DNA of 64,000 nt from NCBI GenBank assembly GCA_002328415.1, contig DCXL01000004.1:258166-322165 (forward strand), written 5' to 3'. Under the pieces are notes generated by a model, which worked only from the letters and a program-made list of their open reading frames with translations, did no database searches and was not told the origin of the DNA. Origin of the DNA: Micavibrio sp. UBA2137 (GTDB taxonomy: Bacteria; Pseudomonadota; Alphaproteobacteria; Micavibrionales; Micavibrionaceae). Below, piece after piece: positions 31,798 to 40,323 of the stretch. Within the stretch, counting starts at the first letter, position 1. Every line of letters begins with the position of its first letter. Both the position numbers and the translations under genes were made by a program.

Positions 31798-32253
31798 ATG
31801 GGGGCAAACCTTCAAAAAAGAGGCGGTTCTTCAAGGCGCGGTAGACGTCGTGCAGGTGGCTTCACACAGATGTCGGATATCAATGTGACGCCTTTTGTCG
31901 ATGTGATGCTTGTTCTTCTAATTGTTTTTATGGTGACGGCACCCCTTTTAACGGCAGGTGTTCAGGTGGATTTACCTGATAATAACGCGGCTCCTGTAAA
32001 TACGACTGATGATAAACCGATTGAGATTTCAATAGATAAGAGCGGCTCTGTTTTTGTTGGCGAAACGGAAGTTGAATTGGAAAGACTATCCGTTTTATTA
32101 AATGAGATGGCAAAGGAAAATACAACCGAACAACGTATCTTTGTCAGGGGTGATAAGGGCGTGTCCTATGGCGAGATAATGGATGTCGTAGGTGTAATAT
32201 CGGAAACAGGCTTTACAAAAATTGCGCTCGTTTCTAACCCTGCAAACAAGTAA
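31798..32253 (+). CDS. tolR: Tol-Pal system protein TolR
   Basis: The 151-residue ExbD/TolR protein has a basic N-terminus and INVTPFVDVMLVLLIVFMV (about residues 29-47), with the essential membrane Asp. A periplasmic domain follows (VFVGETEVEL, then RIFVRGDKGVSYGEIMDVV). It lies six bases after tolQ. Confidence 0.96.
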   Translation: MGANLQKRGGSSRRGRRRAGGFTQMSDINVTPFVDVMLVLLIVFMVTAPLLTAGVQVDLPDNNAAPVNTTDDKPIEISIDKSGSVFVGETEVELERLSVLLNEMAKENTTEQRIFVRGDKGVSYGEIMDVVGVISETGFTKIALVSNPANK

Positions 32254-32273
32254 CCTTTTATTCTATAAGTCCC

Positions 32274-33179
32274 ATGACAAGTAACAACCCCGATGATGAA
32301 ACAGATGCTTCTTCAATGAAAAGGCCACTAACGGTCTCTTTGATAGCGCATGGTCTTATTATTTTGCTTTTAATTGTTGGTCTTCCTCATATCAATACGC
32401 GCGATTTTGTAGAGCCACAGCCTATTGTCGTTGAGTTGGCGGAACTTGCAGATATTGCACAAACGGATAAGCCCAAGCCTAAACCTGTAAAAGCAAAGCC
32501 AGAGGAGATGCCGCCACCTCCAAAACAAGAGGATTTGCCAGAACCCGCAAAGGAGTCAAAGCCTGAACCTAAGCCTGAACCTGCGCCTGAGCCTGAACCT
32601 AAGAAGGAGGAGGTCAAACCTGAGCCCAAGAAAGAAGAGCCAAAGCCCGAGCAGCCGGTTAAGGAAGAGCCCAAGAAAGAAGAGCCAAAGCCCGAGCCGG
32701 TTAAGGAAGAGCCCAAGAAAGAAGAGCCTAAAAAAGAGGAAGATGCATCTGATTTTGACTCTATTTTGAAAAATTTGGCTAATGTTGAAGAAACGTCTGA
32801 CGCGGATATTGAAGAGACGAAAGAGGAAACCAAGCAAACAAGTTCCTCTGATGCACCGCTAGGTGATAAGGTGACAATGACTGAGCTGGATTTATTGCGC
32901 CAGCAGCTTTCACGGTGCTGGAATTTGCCAGCAGGGGCGCAGGACGCACAGGATTTGCGCATCGAGGTGCGTATACAGGTTAATCCCGATCGTACTGTGC
33001 GCGGAACGGAAATTGTCGATCAAGGGCGCTACGCACGAGATGGATTTTTTAGAGCAGCTGCTGATTCAGCGCGGCGTGCAGTTGTAAACCCCAATTGCAG
33101 CCCTTTGGAGTTGCCGCCAGAGAAATACGAACAATGGAAAAATATTTTAATCGTTTTTGACCCGCGTGAAATGTTTTAA
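32274..33179 (+). CDS. tolA: Tol-Pal system protein TolA
   Basis: The 301-residue protein has one N-terminal membrane helix (about 19-38, LIAHGLIILLLIVG). A long periplasmic linker rich in Pro, Glu and Lys (about 60-160) follows. The C-terminal TolA domain (LLRQQLSRCWNLPAG near 205, then ARDGFFRAAADSARRAV near 250) contacts TolB and Pal. The linker is encoded by a tandem repeat of about 42-45 bases. It lies 20 bases after tolR. Confidence 0.9.
   Translation: MTSNNPDDETDASSMKRPLTVSLIAHGLIILLLIVGLPHINTRDFVEPQPIVVELAELADIAQTDKPKPKPVKAKPEEMPPPPKQEDLPEPAKESKPEPKPEPAPEPEPKKEEVKPEPKKEEPKPEQPVKEEPKKEEPKPEPVKEEPKKEEPKKEEDASDFDSILKNLANVEETSDADIEETKEETKQTSSSDAPLGDKVTMTELDLLRQQLSRCWNLPAGAQDAQDLRIEVRIQVNPDRTVRGTEIVDQGRYARDGFFRAAADSARRAVVNPNCSPLELPPEKYEQWKNILIVFDPREMF
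32622..32740 (+). repeat. Tandem repeat of about 42-45 bases in tolA
   Basis: Copies beginning GAGCCCAAGAAAGAAGAGCC start at 32622, 32667 and 32709, so the periods are 45 and 42 bases, both multiples of three. The repeat encodes the KEEPKPE linker. Slippage here could change TolA linker length without a frameshift. Confidence 0.85.
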
Positions 33180-33210
33180 GCTTACGCCCGTAACAAAAGA
33201 AAGAATCATT

Positions 33211-34524
33211 ATGAAATTTACTTTACCCGCATTTATTGCATGTCTTTTGATGGTTTTTGCGCTTCCTGCACATGCTGAATTACGTGTCGATGTGACGCGT
33301 GGCGTGTCCGAGCCTGTCCCAACGGCAATCCCTGATTTTCATGTTGGGCCGGGTGGTGATGCGCAACTGGCAACGCTTATTCCGAGTATTATTCGTAATG
33401 ATTTGGAAATTTCAGGATTGTTCAGATTGTTGCCGCAAAACGCCTATATTCAAGACCCTGCCTCTTTGCAAACAGGGCCACGTTTTGCCGAATGGCGTGC
33501 TATTAATGCACAGGTGCTTGTGTCTGGACAGATTGTTAACAATGGAGGCGGTCAGCGCGTTGAATATCGTCTTTATGACGTGTTCTCTCAACAACAACTT
33601 AATGGGATGGCTTACAATGTGACGCCAGATAATATTCGACGTATTGCCCATATTATTGCTGATGACATCTATGAGCGTCTAACTGGTGAAAAGGGTTATT
33701 TTGATTCACGCATCGTTTATATTTCTGAATCTGGAGAGGGGCGCGCACGTACGAAACGTTTGGCTATTATGGATCAGGATGGCGCCAATCATAAATATCT
33801 GACTGATGGGCGTGACCTTGTTTTAACGCCACGCTTTTCGCCAAACGAACAAATGATTACCTACCTCTCTTATAAAGATAACAAGCCTCGTGTTTATGTT
33901 TATGACCTCAATACTGGTCAACAGCGCATTATTGGTGATTTTCAGGGCATGACCTTTGCGCCACGTTTTTCACCCAATGGTGATAGTATTATAATGTCAC
34001 TTGCACGGAGCGGTAATACAGATATTTATGAAATGAATTTGCGCAGTGGTCAGCAACGTCAATTGACCAATAATGGTGCGATTGACACAGCCCCTAGCTA
34101 CTCACCTGATGGAAATCAGATTGTTTTTGAATCCGACCGCGGCGGTACACAACAACTCTATGTCATGAGTAGAAGTGGTGGTGAAGCGCGCAGAATTACA
34201 TTTGGGCAAGGACGCTATGCAAACCCTGTGTGGTCACCACGCGGAGATTTGATTGCTTTTACGCGTATGCAGTCCGGTAAATTCTATATAGGCGTTATTC
34301 GTCCTGATGGGAGTGGAGAGCGTTTGATTACCTCTGCTTACCATGTAGAGGGGCCAACATGGTCACCAAACGGGCGTTACCTTGCATACTTTAAAGAAAC
34401 GCCTTCGCGCACAGGACGTTCATCGCGTTTATACTCGATTGACCTTACAGGAAATAACGAGCGAGCCTTGGCAACACCAGCCTACGGATCTGACCCGGCC
34501 TGGTCACCTTTGCATGAAAATTAA
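33211..34524 (+). CDS. tolB: Tol-Pal system beta-propeller protein TolB
   Basis: I chose the ATG at 33211, which gives a proper signal peptide (ending AHA|E, about residue 22); the frame is open to 33157 inside tolA. The product is 437 residues. It has an N-terminal alpha/beta domain, then a six-bladed propeller with repeated FSPNG/YSPDG motifs (FSPNEQ, FSPNGDS, YSPDGNQ, WSPRGD, WSPNGR, WSPLH). TolB is periplasmic and binds Pal and TolA. It ends one base before the convergent rppH; pal and cpoB do not follow. Confidence 0.96.
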   Translation: MKFTLPAFIACLLMVFALPAHAELRVDVTRGVSEPVPTAIPDFHVGPGGDAQLATLIPSIIRNDLEISGLFRLLPQNAYIQDPASLQTGPRFAEWRAINAQVLVSGQIVNNGGGQRVEYRLYDVFSQQQLNGMAYNVTPDNIRRIAHIIADDIYERLTGEKGYFDSRIVYISESGEGRARTKRLAIMDQDGANHKYLTDGRDLVLTPRFSPNEQMITYLSYKDNKPRVYVYDLNTGQQRIIGDFQGMTFAPRFSPNGDSIIMSLARSGNTDIYEMNLRSGQQRQLTNNGAIDTAPSYSPDGNQIVFESDRGGTQQLYVMSRSGGEARRITFGQGRYANPVWSPRGDLIAFTRMQSGKFYIGVIRPDGSGERLITSAYHVEGPTWSPNGRYLAYFKETPSRTGRSSRLYSIDLTGNNERALATPAYGSDPAWSPLHEN

Positions 34525-34525
34525 A

Positions 34526-35017
34526 TTATTTTAGATGGTCTTTGAAAAACTCTTGGACTTCTAAATAGACGTCACGTTTAAAGGGCACGATATAGCGGAG
34601 CAATTCCCCAAAGGAAAACCACTGCCATTTTTTGAATTCAGGTGTTTCATCAGCATTGATATCGATATCCTTATCTTCCCCAAGAAATTCGAGCGCTACC
34701 CATGTCTGGCTTTGTCCGCGATATTTTTCCTGAAATAATTTTTTACGAAGGTGTGGTGGAAATTCATATGTGACTTGCTTTGGTGCAATTTGAAGGATAT
34801 TTGCATGCTCTTTAAGCAAACCCGTTTCTTCCTTTAACTCTCTGTAGACGGCGCTATGAATATCCTCGCCTTCATCAATGCCGCCTTGAGGCATTTGCCA
34901 TGCCCCTGTTGTATCAAAGCGCTGACCACCAAAAACAAGGCCTTCCTTGTTTATGATGACCAGACCAACGTTCTGGCGGTAGGGAAGGTGTGATAAATCT
35001 GTTGAATGGGAGACCAT
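34526..35017 (-). CDS. rppH: RNA pyrophosphohydrolase RppH
   Basis: The 163-residue Nudix hydrolase begins with YRQNVGLVIIN (about 13-23) and has WQMPQGGIDEGE near 40. The Nudix box with RELKEETGLL near 59-68 holds the metal-binding glutamates. RppH removes pyrophosphate from mRNA 5' ends and starts decay. It is the last gene of the nadD-to-rppH minus-strand run and converges with tolB. Confidence 0.93.
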   Translation of the reverse strand: MVSHSTDLSHLPYRQNVGLVIINKEGLVFGGQRFDTTGAWQMPQGGIDEGEDIHSAVYRELKEETGLLKEHANILQIAPKQVTYEFPPHLRKKLFQEKYRGQSQTWVALEFLGEDKDIDINADETPEFKKWQWFSFGELLRYIVPFKRDVYLEVQEFFKDHLK

Positions 35018-35025
35018 AATTTAAA

Positions 35026-35889
35026 TTATTTGAGTAGGGCAGAGAGTGGAACAATTTGAATATTTGCGTTTTTAAGTAAACTAACAAGTTCATTTATCTC
35101 ATCAATTATGGCGGGGCCAGGTTCAACAATAATAGCACCGCGTTTTTTCTCTGTGATTACATCCTCGAGAAACGGCTCGATTGCATTTTTTTGAGATGCT
35201 ACGGTTTCAAATCTGGAAAAATATAAAACTGGAAAGTTGTTCTTATCAAAATAAACAAATGGCATTTTTAGGCCATTAAAAGCACTCATAAGCTCACCTT
35301 TTAACTTTCCGTCGCCATATGTGAGTGCCCCGAGATAATCTTCGAAAAGCTTGCCTAAGGCAGCCACACGTTTTTCGCGCTCCTCTATCGTTGATGTTAA
35401 AACAATGTCCAAAGGACCTGTTGCAACGTTAAACTGATCCTTCAGGGGGGCGTATCCCCAAAATTCCTGATTAAAAAAGCGCGCTTTATCAAACGCTATA
35501 TTTGTCTTTTGTGCATAGGGCGAGACCGCAAAGGTTGTATATTCAGGAAAAGCATCATGCAAAGTTTTTGTCACGCGGGGTGATAGACCGTAATCGACAA
35601 CAATCAAAGATATAATTCCACGATTATTTACTAAGATATCTGGGGCTGCGACAGGTTGTACGCTCATATCCTCAATAGGCGCTGTGACTATTTCTTTTTC
35701 AATGGTCTGCGGTGCAACCTGAACATAATCATATGATTTATGGAAGAGGGCAGTTTCATTTTCTTCAGAAATGAAGGGCAATCCCAAAGCAATAATAGCG
35801 ACAACAACAAACGTTCCAAACAGTCCAGATAAAACAGCCAGGAGGTTTAATTTTGGACTGCTTTTTTTCTCTTTCTTATCTGATGCCAT
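35026..35889 (-). CDS. Divergent polysaccharide deacetylase family protein
   Basis: The 287-residue protein has an N-terminal membrane anchor (about 18-38). The divergent polysaccharide deacetylase core follows (DUF610/YibQ type): ISLIVVDYGLS near 92, FAVSPYAQKT near 116, EFWGYAPLKD near 136 and AIIVEPGPAI near 252. The metal-binding Asp/His set of classic deacetylases is partly altered, as is usual for the family. It lies beside envC and ctpA, whose products also act on the envelope, so a peptidoglycan-related role is likely; activity is unproven. Confidence 0.8.
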   Translation of the reverse strand: MASDKKEKKSSPKLNLLAVLSGLFGTFVVVAIIALGLPFISEENETALFHKSYDYVQVAPQTIEKEIVTAPIEDMSVQPVAAPDILVNNRGIISLIVVDYGLSPRVTKTLHDAFPEYTTFAVSPYAQKTNIAFDKARFFNQEFWGYAPLKDQFNVATGPLDIVLTSTIEEREKRVAALGKLFEDYLGALTYGDGKLKGELMSAFNGLKMPFVYFDKNNFPVLYFSRFETVASQKNAIEPFLEDVITEKKRGAIIVEPGPAIIDEINELVSLLKNANIQIVPLSALLK

Positions 35890-35912
35890 TACATATATAC
35901 GATGCTTAAAAC

Positions 35913-37352
35913 TTATTCAGTTCCAGTCTTTTCTGCATCGTCCTTCTGTTCTTTGGTTTCCTTAGAAACGTTTTCACCTGTTTTAGCCGGCGTGTTGTCC
36001 TGACTGAAAAGATTCAGCCCTCTCAAGAGGTCAACAGCACGCGAAAGTTGATAATCAATAGGCTCTTCCTCTGCTTCGGCATCATCTGAGGCTGAGTTTT
36101 CATTATCGTTTGCAGCATCACCTTTTTTAGCGTTTGGATTTTTGAGAGCACCACGCAAATCGCTTTCACGGAAATTCATGTCAGCAATTTCCTCAATTTT
36201 AGCAGGGGCAACTTCAATGTCTGGTGTAATCCCGCTTGCCTGAATTGAGCGGCCAGATGGCGTGTAATAACGTGCAGTTGTCAAACGCATAGCATTATTG
36301 CCAGGTAATGGCATAACGGTTTGCACAGATCCTTTACCAAAGGATTGCGTTCCCAAAATAATAGCGCGCCTATGGTCTTGCAAAGCGCCTGCAACAATTT
36401 CAGAGGCTGAGGCAGAACCACCATTAATAAGCACAACAATTGGCTTGCCATTTGTCATGTCACCTGCTGTGGCATTGTCGCGTTTTGCATCTTCATCACT
36501 GCGTCCGCGTGTTGACACAATTTCACCTTTATCAAGGAATATATCGGAAAGCTCGATGGCCTGTTCTAAAAGTCCACCTGGGTTATTACGCAAGTCGAGC
36601 ACATAACCTGTAATTTCTTTATTGGCCTCTTTATCTAAATCACGCAGGGCCTTTTTAACGCCATCTGCCGTGTTTTGAGAGAAGGTTGTAACACGAATAT
36701 AACCAATATCATCCCCTTCCATACGAGAGCGCACAGAACGAATTTTAATAATATCGCGCACAATGCGTGTTTCAATGGGCTCGGCAACGCCTTCACGTCT
36801 GATCGTGAGTGTAATGGGTGCACCAACCTTACCGCGCATCTGATCAACAGCCTCACTAAGAGTTAGCCCCATAACAGGTTCATCATCAAGATGCGTAATT
36901 AAGTCACCTGCTTGAACGCCAGCCTTCGCAGCGGGTGTATCATCAATGGGAGAAACAACTTTCACAAGGCCGTTTTCAAGGGTAACTTCAATACCAAGAC
37001 CGCCGAATTCACCGCTTGTCTGAACACGCATATCCTTGAAGTCATCGGCATCAAGAAAAGAGGAGTGCGGATCAAGGCTTTCAAGCATACCATTTAGTGC
37101 GTATTTGATGAGCGTTTCATCGTCAATATCATCAACATATTGTGCACGTGCGCGTTCAAAAACCTCACCAAACAAATCAAGCTGTTCATAGGTGACAGCT
37201 GAATCTCGACCGATTGTATCAGGGTTTGTGCCATTTATACGCTGATCTTGAGCCTGACCATCCTTTGTTCCAAAAAACATCACACATAAAAGTGTTGAGA
37301 ACACTAAAAAGGTAAGTAGGGAAATATGTGTAATGTTAAAGCGCGTCTTCAT
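35913..37352 (-). CDS. ctpA: C-terminal processing peptidase, S41 family
   Basis: The 479-residue protein has a membrane or signal segment (about 8-30) and a PDZ domain (GGLGIEVTLENGLVKVV near 117, then AGVQAGDLI near 145). The S41 peptidase core follows, with GGSASASEIVAGAL near 315-328 holding the catalytic Ser and QSFGKGSVQT near 342 the Lys. The acidic tail (SASDDAEAEEEP) precedes a short helix. The enzyme cleaves C-termini of periplasmic proteins and often regulates peptidoglycan hydrolases. It lies directly downstream of envC, a common pairing. Confidence 0.93.
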   Translation of the reverse strand: MKTRFNITHISLLTFLVFSTLLCVMFFGTKDGQAQDQRINGTNPDTIGRDSAVTYEQLDLFGEVFERARAQYVDDIDDETLIKYALNGMLESLDPHSSFLDADDFKDMRVQTSGEFGGLGIEVTLENGLVKVVSPIDDTPAAKAGVQAGDLITHLDDEPVMGLTLSEAVDQMRGKVGAPITLTIRREGVAEPIETRIVRDIIKIRSVRSRMEGDDIGYIRVTTFSQNTADGVKKALRDLDKEANKEITGYVLDLRNNPGGLLEQAIELSDIFLDKGEIVSTRGRSDEDAKRDNATAGDMTNGKPIVVLINGGSASASEIVAGALQDHRRAIILGTQSFGKGSVQTVMPLPGNNAMRLTTARYYTPSGRSIQASGITPDIEVAPAKIEEIADMNFRESDLRGALKNPNAKKGDAANDNENSASDDAEAEEEPIDYQLSRAVDLLRGLNLFSQDNTPAKTGENVSKETKEQKDDAEKTGTE

Positions 37353-37398
37353 TTATGACTCCAGATGTGGTCGAAATTTGAAAAAGATATAATAGATA

Positions 37399-38595
37399 TT
37401 ACAAGTTTTTGAGCGCTTTTAAAGGGTCTATTGGCTTTTCTGCACGTCTAAGTTCGTAATAAACAACATTTTGGTCTTCATTCTGAAGATTGCGTGTTTT
37501 TCCAATAGGTTCGCCAGCACTCACATGTTGTCCGACAATAGCATCAATTGTGCCTAGACCAGCTATCAGGCTGTAATGAGATTTCGCATGTTCAATAATC
37601 ATCATATTGCCGTAATTTTTAAACGTGCCTGAATAGCGGACATCGCCCTCTGCGGGTGTAGTGACGATCGACTGGGCGGCGCTAGTAATATGAACACCAT
37701 TGCTGACCGCGCCTATATTATCCTTATCCCCATAATTTATGACTATTTTGCCTTGAACAGGTAACTTAAACTCACGCCCTGCAATGATGGGGCGTTCTTT
37801 TTTCTTTCTTTGGGGTGTTTCAAGGGATGTTTTTTGGTTTTCCGCGGCAAGATTAGAGAGCAACTCGGACAAAGACTGGGCATTTTTAGCGGCGCGTTCG
37901 GCTTGCTTTCTTGCCTTTTTAAGATTTTGGTTGGTCGAGATAACCTCTCTGTTGCGCTCTTGCGTGAGCGCTTCCAGTTCATCGGCTTTTTGAGAAAGAA
38001 GTAAGAGTTTTTCACTCAGATTCGCCTGATTTTTCTTCTTCTCGGCTTTTATCTTCACAAGGACATCAATTTCCTTTTGAAGGGATGTGATGCGCTCTCT
38101 TAATTTTGGCTCTATACTTTCAAGCGTAATATATGCCGATAAGTTGTTTTCAGCCTTTTCAGGGTCAAGCATAAGAAGCTCGGGCGGTAGTTGCTGCAGC
38201 TGATAAAGCGTTGTGATGAGCTGTGAAAAATCTGAATAATTATTCCGTAATTCTGCTAACTCACGCTCATAAAGTTTTTCCGTTTCTTTCAACTCAGCAT
38301 TAAGCGTATTTTTCTTTTTCTCAAGCATCTGAACTTCTTTTGTTTTGGAAACAAGGTTCTTGCGAAGCCTCTCTAGCTTCTCTTCGCGCCCCGCGAGATC
38401 CTTTTCCATTTCATACACACGCGCCTCTAACTCGTCCTTATCTGCATTCATAGTCTCTAGGATGAGGGGCTTTGTGCTTGGAATAGGTGTTTCAGCATGA
38501 AGAGGCGTTATTCCAAGAGTAACGAAGATGAAAGCGGATGAGATATATTTTGAAAGGGATAAAACCATGACACTAGTTTTCACATTTATGGACAT
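37399..38595 (-). CDS. envC: EnvC-like murein hydrolase activator (M23 domain)
   Basis: I chose the ATG at 38595; a TTG at 38604 is in frame. The product is 398 residues. A signal segment is followed by two coiled-coil regions (about 40-130 and 160-250, rich in Lys, Glu and Leu). A C-terminal M23/LytM domain has KIVINYGDKDNIGAVSNGVHI near 280 and HYSLIAGLGTID near 340. The zinc ligands of active LytM enzymes are incomplete (no clear HxH), as in EnvC, which activates amidases rather than cutting. It lies 21 bases after rlmH. Confidence 0.88.
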   Translation of the reverse strand: MSINVKTSVMVLSLSKYISSAFIFVTLGITPLHAETPIPSTKPLILETMNADKDELEARVYEMEKDLAGREEKLERLRKNLVSKTKEVQMLEKKKNTLNAELKETEKLYERELAELRNNYSDFSQLITTLYQLQQLPPELLMLDPEKAENNLSAYITLESIEPKLRERITSLQKEIDVLVKIKAEKKKNQANLSEKLLLLSQKADELEALTQERNREVISTNQNLKKARKQAERAAKNAQSLSELLSNLAAENQKTSLETPQRKKKERPIIAGREFKLPVQGKIVINYGDKDNIGAVSNGVHITSAAQSIVTTPAEGDVRYSGTFKNYGNMMIIEHAKSHYSLIAGLGTIDAIVGQHVSAGEPIGKTRNLQNEDQNVVYYELRRAEKPIDPLKALKNL

Positions 38596-38616
38596 GATTC
38601 TCAAGCAGAAGCTTGT

Positions 38617-39075
38617 TTAGTCCTTGTGATAAGGGTGGTTTGTCATGATTGTATGAGCGCGGTAAATTTGTTCAAAAAGCATGACGCGTGCCAATTTGTG
38701 CGGCCATGTCATTTTCCCCATACAAAGTTGCAGTGATGCTTTTGACTTAACGTCATCTTTTAATCCTGATGAGCCACCAATGAGGAAAATGAGATGTGAA
38801 TGTTGCGGCAGGATCTTTTGCTGTATGTGTTTTGCAAAGGCACGGCTTGATAAATCTTTACCGCGTTCATCCATAGCAATAATGTAGCCAGAAATGTTTG
38901 AGAGTGCGGACAGGATTTGAGTATTTTCATCGTGATACTGCTCAACCTCATCCTTTTTCTTGCTTTCTATCTCTATAATCTCGACAGAGTAGGGCAAGCG
39001 CTTGATATAGGTTTCTACCAGAGCAGCTTCTGGCCCGTTCTTAAGGCGATTACAGGTAATGAGCGTGATTTTCAT
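38617..39075 (-). CDS. rlmH: 23S rRNA pseudouridine methyltransferase RlmH
   Basis: The 152-residue SPOUT enzyme has ITLITCNRLKNGPE at the start, ALDERGK-type IIAMDERGKDLSS near 66, and FLIGGSSGL near 99. It ends LARVMLFEQIYRAHTIMTNHPYHKD, the family's invariant C-terminus in two parts (LFEQIYRA and NHPYHK). It methylates pseudouridine 1915 of 23S rRNA. It follows rsfS, the usual order. Confidence 0.96.
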   Translation of the reverse strand: MKITLITCNRLKNGPEAALVETYIKRLPYSVEIIEIESKKKDEVEQYHDENTQILSALSNISGYIIAMDERGKDLSSRAFAKHIQQKILPQHSHLIFLIGGSSGLKDDVKSKASLQLCMGKMTWPHKLARVMLFEQIYRAHTIMTNHPYHKD

Positions 39076-39145
39076 GGATAAAAACGTAAGGTGAATCGAA
39101 CCAAGGAAAATGGCTGATTGAAAAGAAAAGGAAAGTTTTTAAGTC

Positions 39146-39523
39146 TTAAGCGTGTTGGGGAGCCGCGCCCGTAGCACTAAAGTCGCCCCACATCATTTCA
39201 ATATTATAAAACCCTCTTACCTCGGGACGGAAGATATGGACAATAATGTCGCCTGTATCCAGGACAACCCAATCACCAGTATTCAAACCTTCTTTGCGAA
39301 TTTCAGTAATATCGTAAAAATGAAGTTTCTCTATCAGCTTCTGGGCAAGTGAGACTACCTGCCTAGATGAGGTCCCCGTACAAACAATCATATGATCTGC
39401 CAAATGTGCGTTATGGGCCAGATCTATGACCTCAATGTCAGTTGCTTTATTCAAATCCAATGTTTTAACAACCAACTCTTTTAGATCATCAGGCTCTAAA
39501 GGGCCTTTTTTCAATGTTGCCAA
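39146..39523 (-). CDS. rsfS: Ribosome silencing factor RsfS
   Basis: The 125-residue protein has the RsfS features: DIEVIDL near 34, ADHMIVCTGTSSRQV near 47-61, KEGLNTGDWVVLDTGDIIVHIF near 80-101 in parts, and REFYNIE-type RGFYNIEMMWGD near the end. It binds L14 and blocks subunit joining during starvation. It lies between nadD and rlmH, an order conserved widely. Confidence 0.95.
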   Translation of the reverse strand: MATLKKGPLEPDDLKELVVKTLDLNKATDIEVIDLAHNAHLADHMIVCTGTSSRQVVSLAQKLIEKLHFYDITEIRKEGLNTGDWVVLDTGDIIVHIFRPEVRGFYNIEMMWGDFSATGAAPQHA

Positions 39524-39550
39524 GTTTTAAATACTCCTTTTCTATGGCAT

Positions 39551-39584
39551 AAAAATAAACAAACCCCGCCTCAACGAGACAGGG
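39551..39584 (-). terminator. Rho-independent terminator (or attenuator) between nadD and rsfS
   Basis: On the minus strand CCCTGTCTC (39584-39576) pairs with GAGGCGGGG (39572-39564) through nine pairs, three of them G-U, around a GTT loop. The tail TTTGTTTATTTTT (39563-39551) follows. It lies 28 bases before the rsfS start. Confidence 0.75.
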
Positions 39585-39652
39585 CATTTTCAATGCTCTT
39601 CGAGATTTCCAAATGTAACCCCACAATTTGGGTCAAACATCACCATATATTC

Positions 39653-39682
39653 ATATTACTAAAGAATGAGGGGTGGTGGCAA
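39653..39682 (-). promoter_or_regulatory. Candidate promoter just after nadD
   Basis: On the minus strand TTGCCA (39682-39677) and TAATAT (39658-39653) are separated by 18 bases. Transcription would start near 39646 and reach the terminator at 39551 after about 95 bases, or read through into rsfS. Confidence 0.4.
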
Positions 39683-39688
39683 GCATTA

Positions 39689-40318
39689 TCACCGTAATAA
39701 TGTCGAGGAAAGGGGGTTCGTGCGCCCTTGTTTAACCCAATAAACTGTATTTTTATCAAAGGGTTGGTTTGTTCTGCGCGTCAAATAAAGTGATTTTAAT
39801 TTTCTCTGTGAAAATTTTGAAAAAACCGTATTTTTAGCAAAATTTAGCCACGGACGACGCGCAATGAAGGCGACAGGCATTATGCGCAAAATATCCTTGA
39901 AATTCTCCCATCTATGAAATCCATGCGCCGTATCAAGTCCACCAATCCAAATAAAATCAGTATGTTGATAGAGCTTCTTCAAGGTTTTTAGCGTCTGATA
40001 GGTTCGAAAAGAGTTTATGTGATCCTCAAACGGTGTGATTCTTATCCATCTTAGCCCTTTTGTTATATCTCTAGCTTTGTTTAAGCGTTTTTGATGTGCG
40101 CTTTGAGCATTTGGTTTGTGTGGATTTTGCGGCGTGACAAGCCACCAGACGGCATTCAGATTTAATATGCGTTTCGCAACATGGGAAATATGGACGTGGC
40201 CTTTATGCGCGGGGTCAAACGACCCTCCTAAAAGACCTATACGTGTGTTTTTAACCTGAGAAGAGGGCGGAAGTTGGCTTTGCCGAATAAGTGAGCGATG
40301 TGAGCCAGAATAAAGCAA
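39689..40318 (-). CDS. nadD: Nicotinate-nucleotide adenylyltransferase NadD
   Basis: The 209-residue protein has the nucleotidyltransferase motif GGSFDPAHKGH (31-41), WLVTPQNPHK near 69-78 and WIGGLDTAHGFHRWENF near 124. It makes nicotinate adenine dinucleotide from ATP in NAD synthesis. The N-terminal 25 residues extend beyond the core; a later start is possible but no better ATG is visible. It lies five bases after atpF and codirectional with it. Confidence 0.93.
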   Translation of the reverse strand: MLYSGSHRSLIRQSQLPPSSQVKNTRIGLLGGSFDPAHKGHVHISHVAKRILNLNAVWWLVTPQNPHKPNAQSAHQKRLNKARDITKGLRWIRITPFEDHINSFRTYQTLKTLKKLYQHTDFIWIGGLDTAHGFHRWENFKDILRIMPVAFIARRPWLNFAKNTVFSKFSQRKLKSLYLTRRTNQPFDKNTVYWVKQGRTNPLSSTLLR

Positions 40319-40323
40319 GCGAG

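Noticed and set aside
32387..32962. Long antisense frame opposite tolA
   Set aside because: It is produced by the low-complexity Pro/Glu/Lys repeat and gives a Gly/Ser-rich nonsense product.
39590..39646. 18-codon small gene between nadD and rsfS
   Set aside because: It has no ribosome site and no known homologue that I can name; it is kept only as part of the leader or small-RNA finding.
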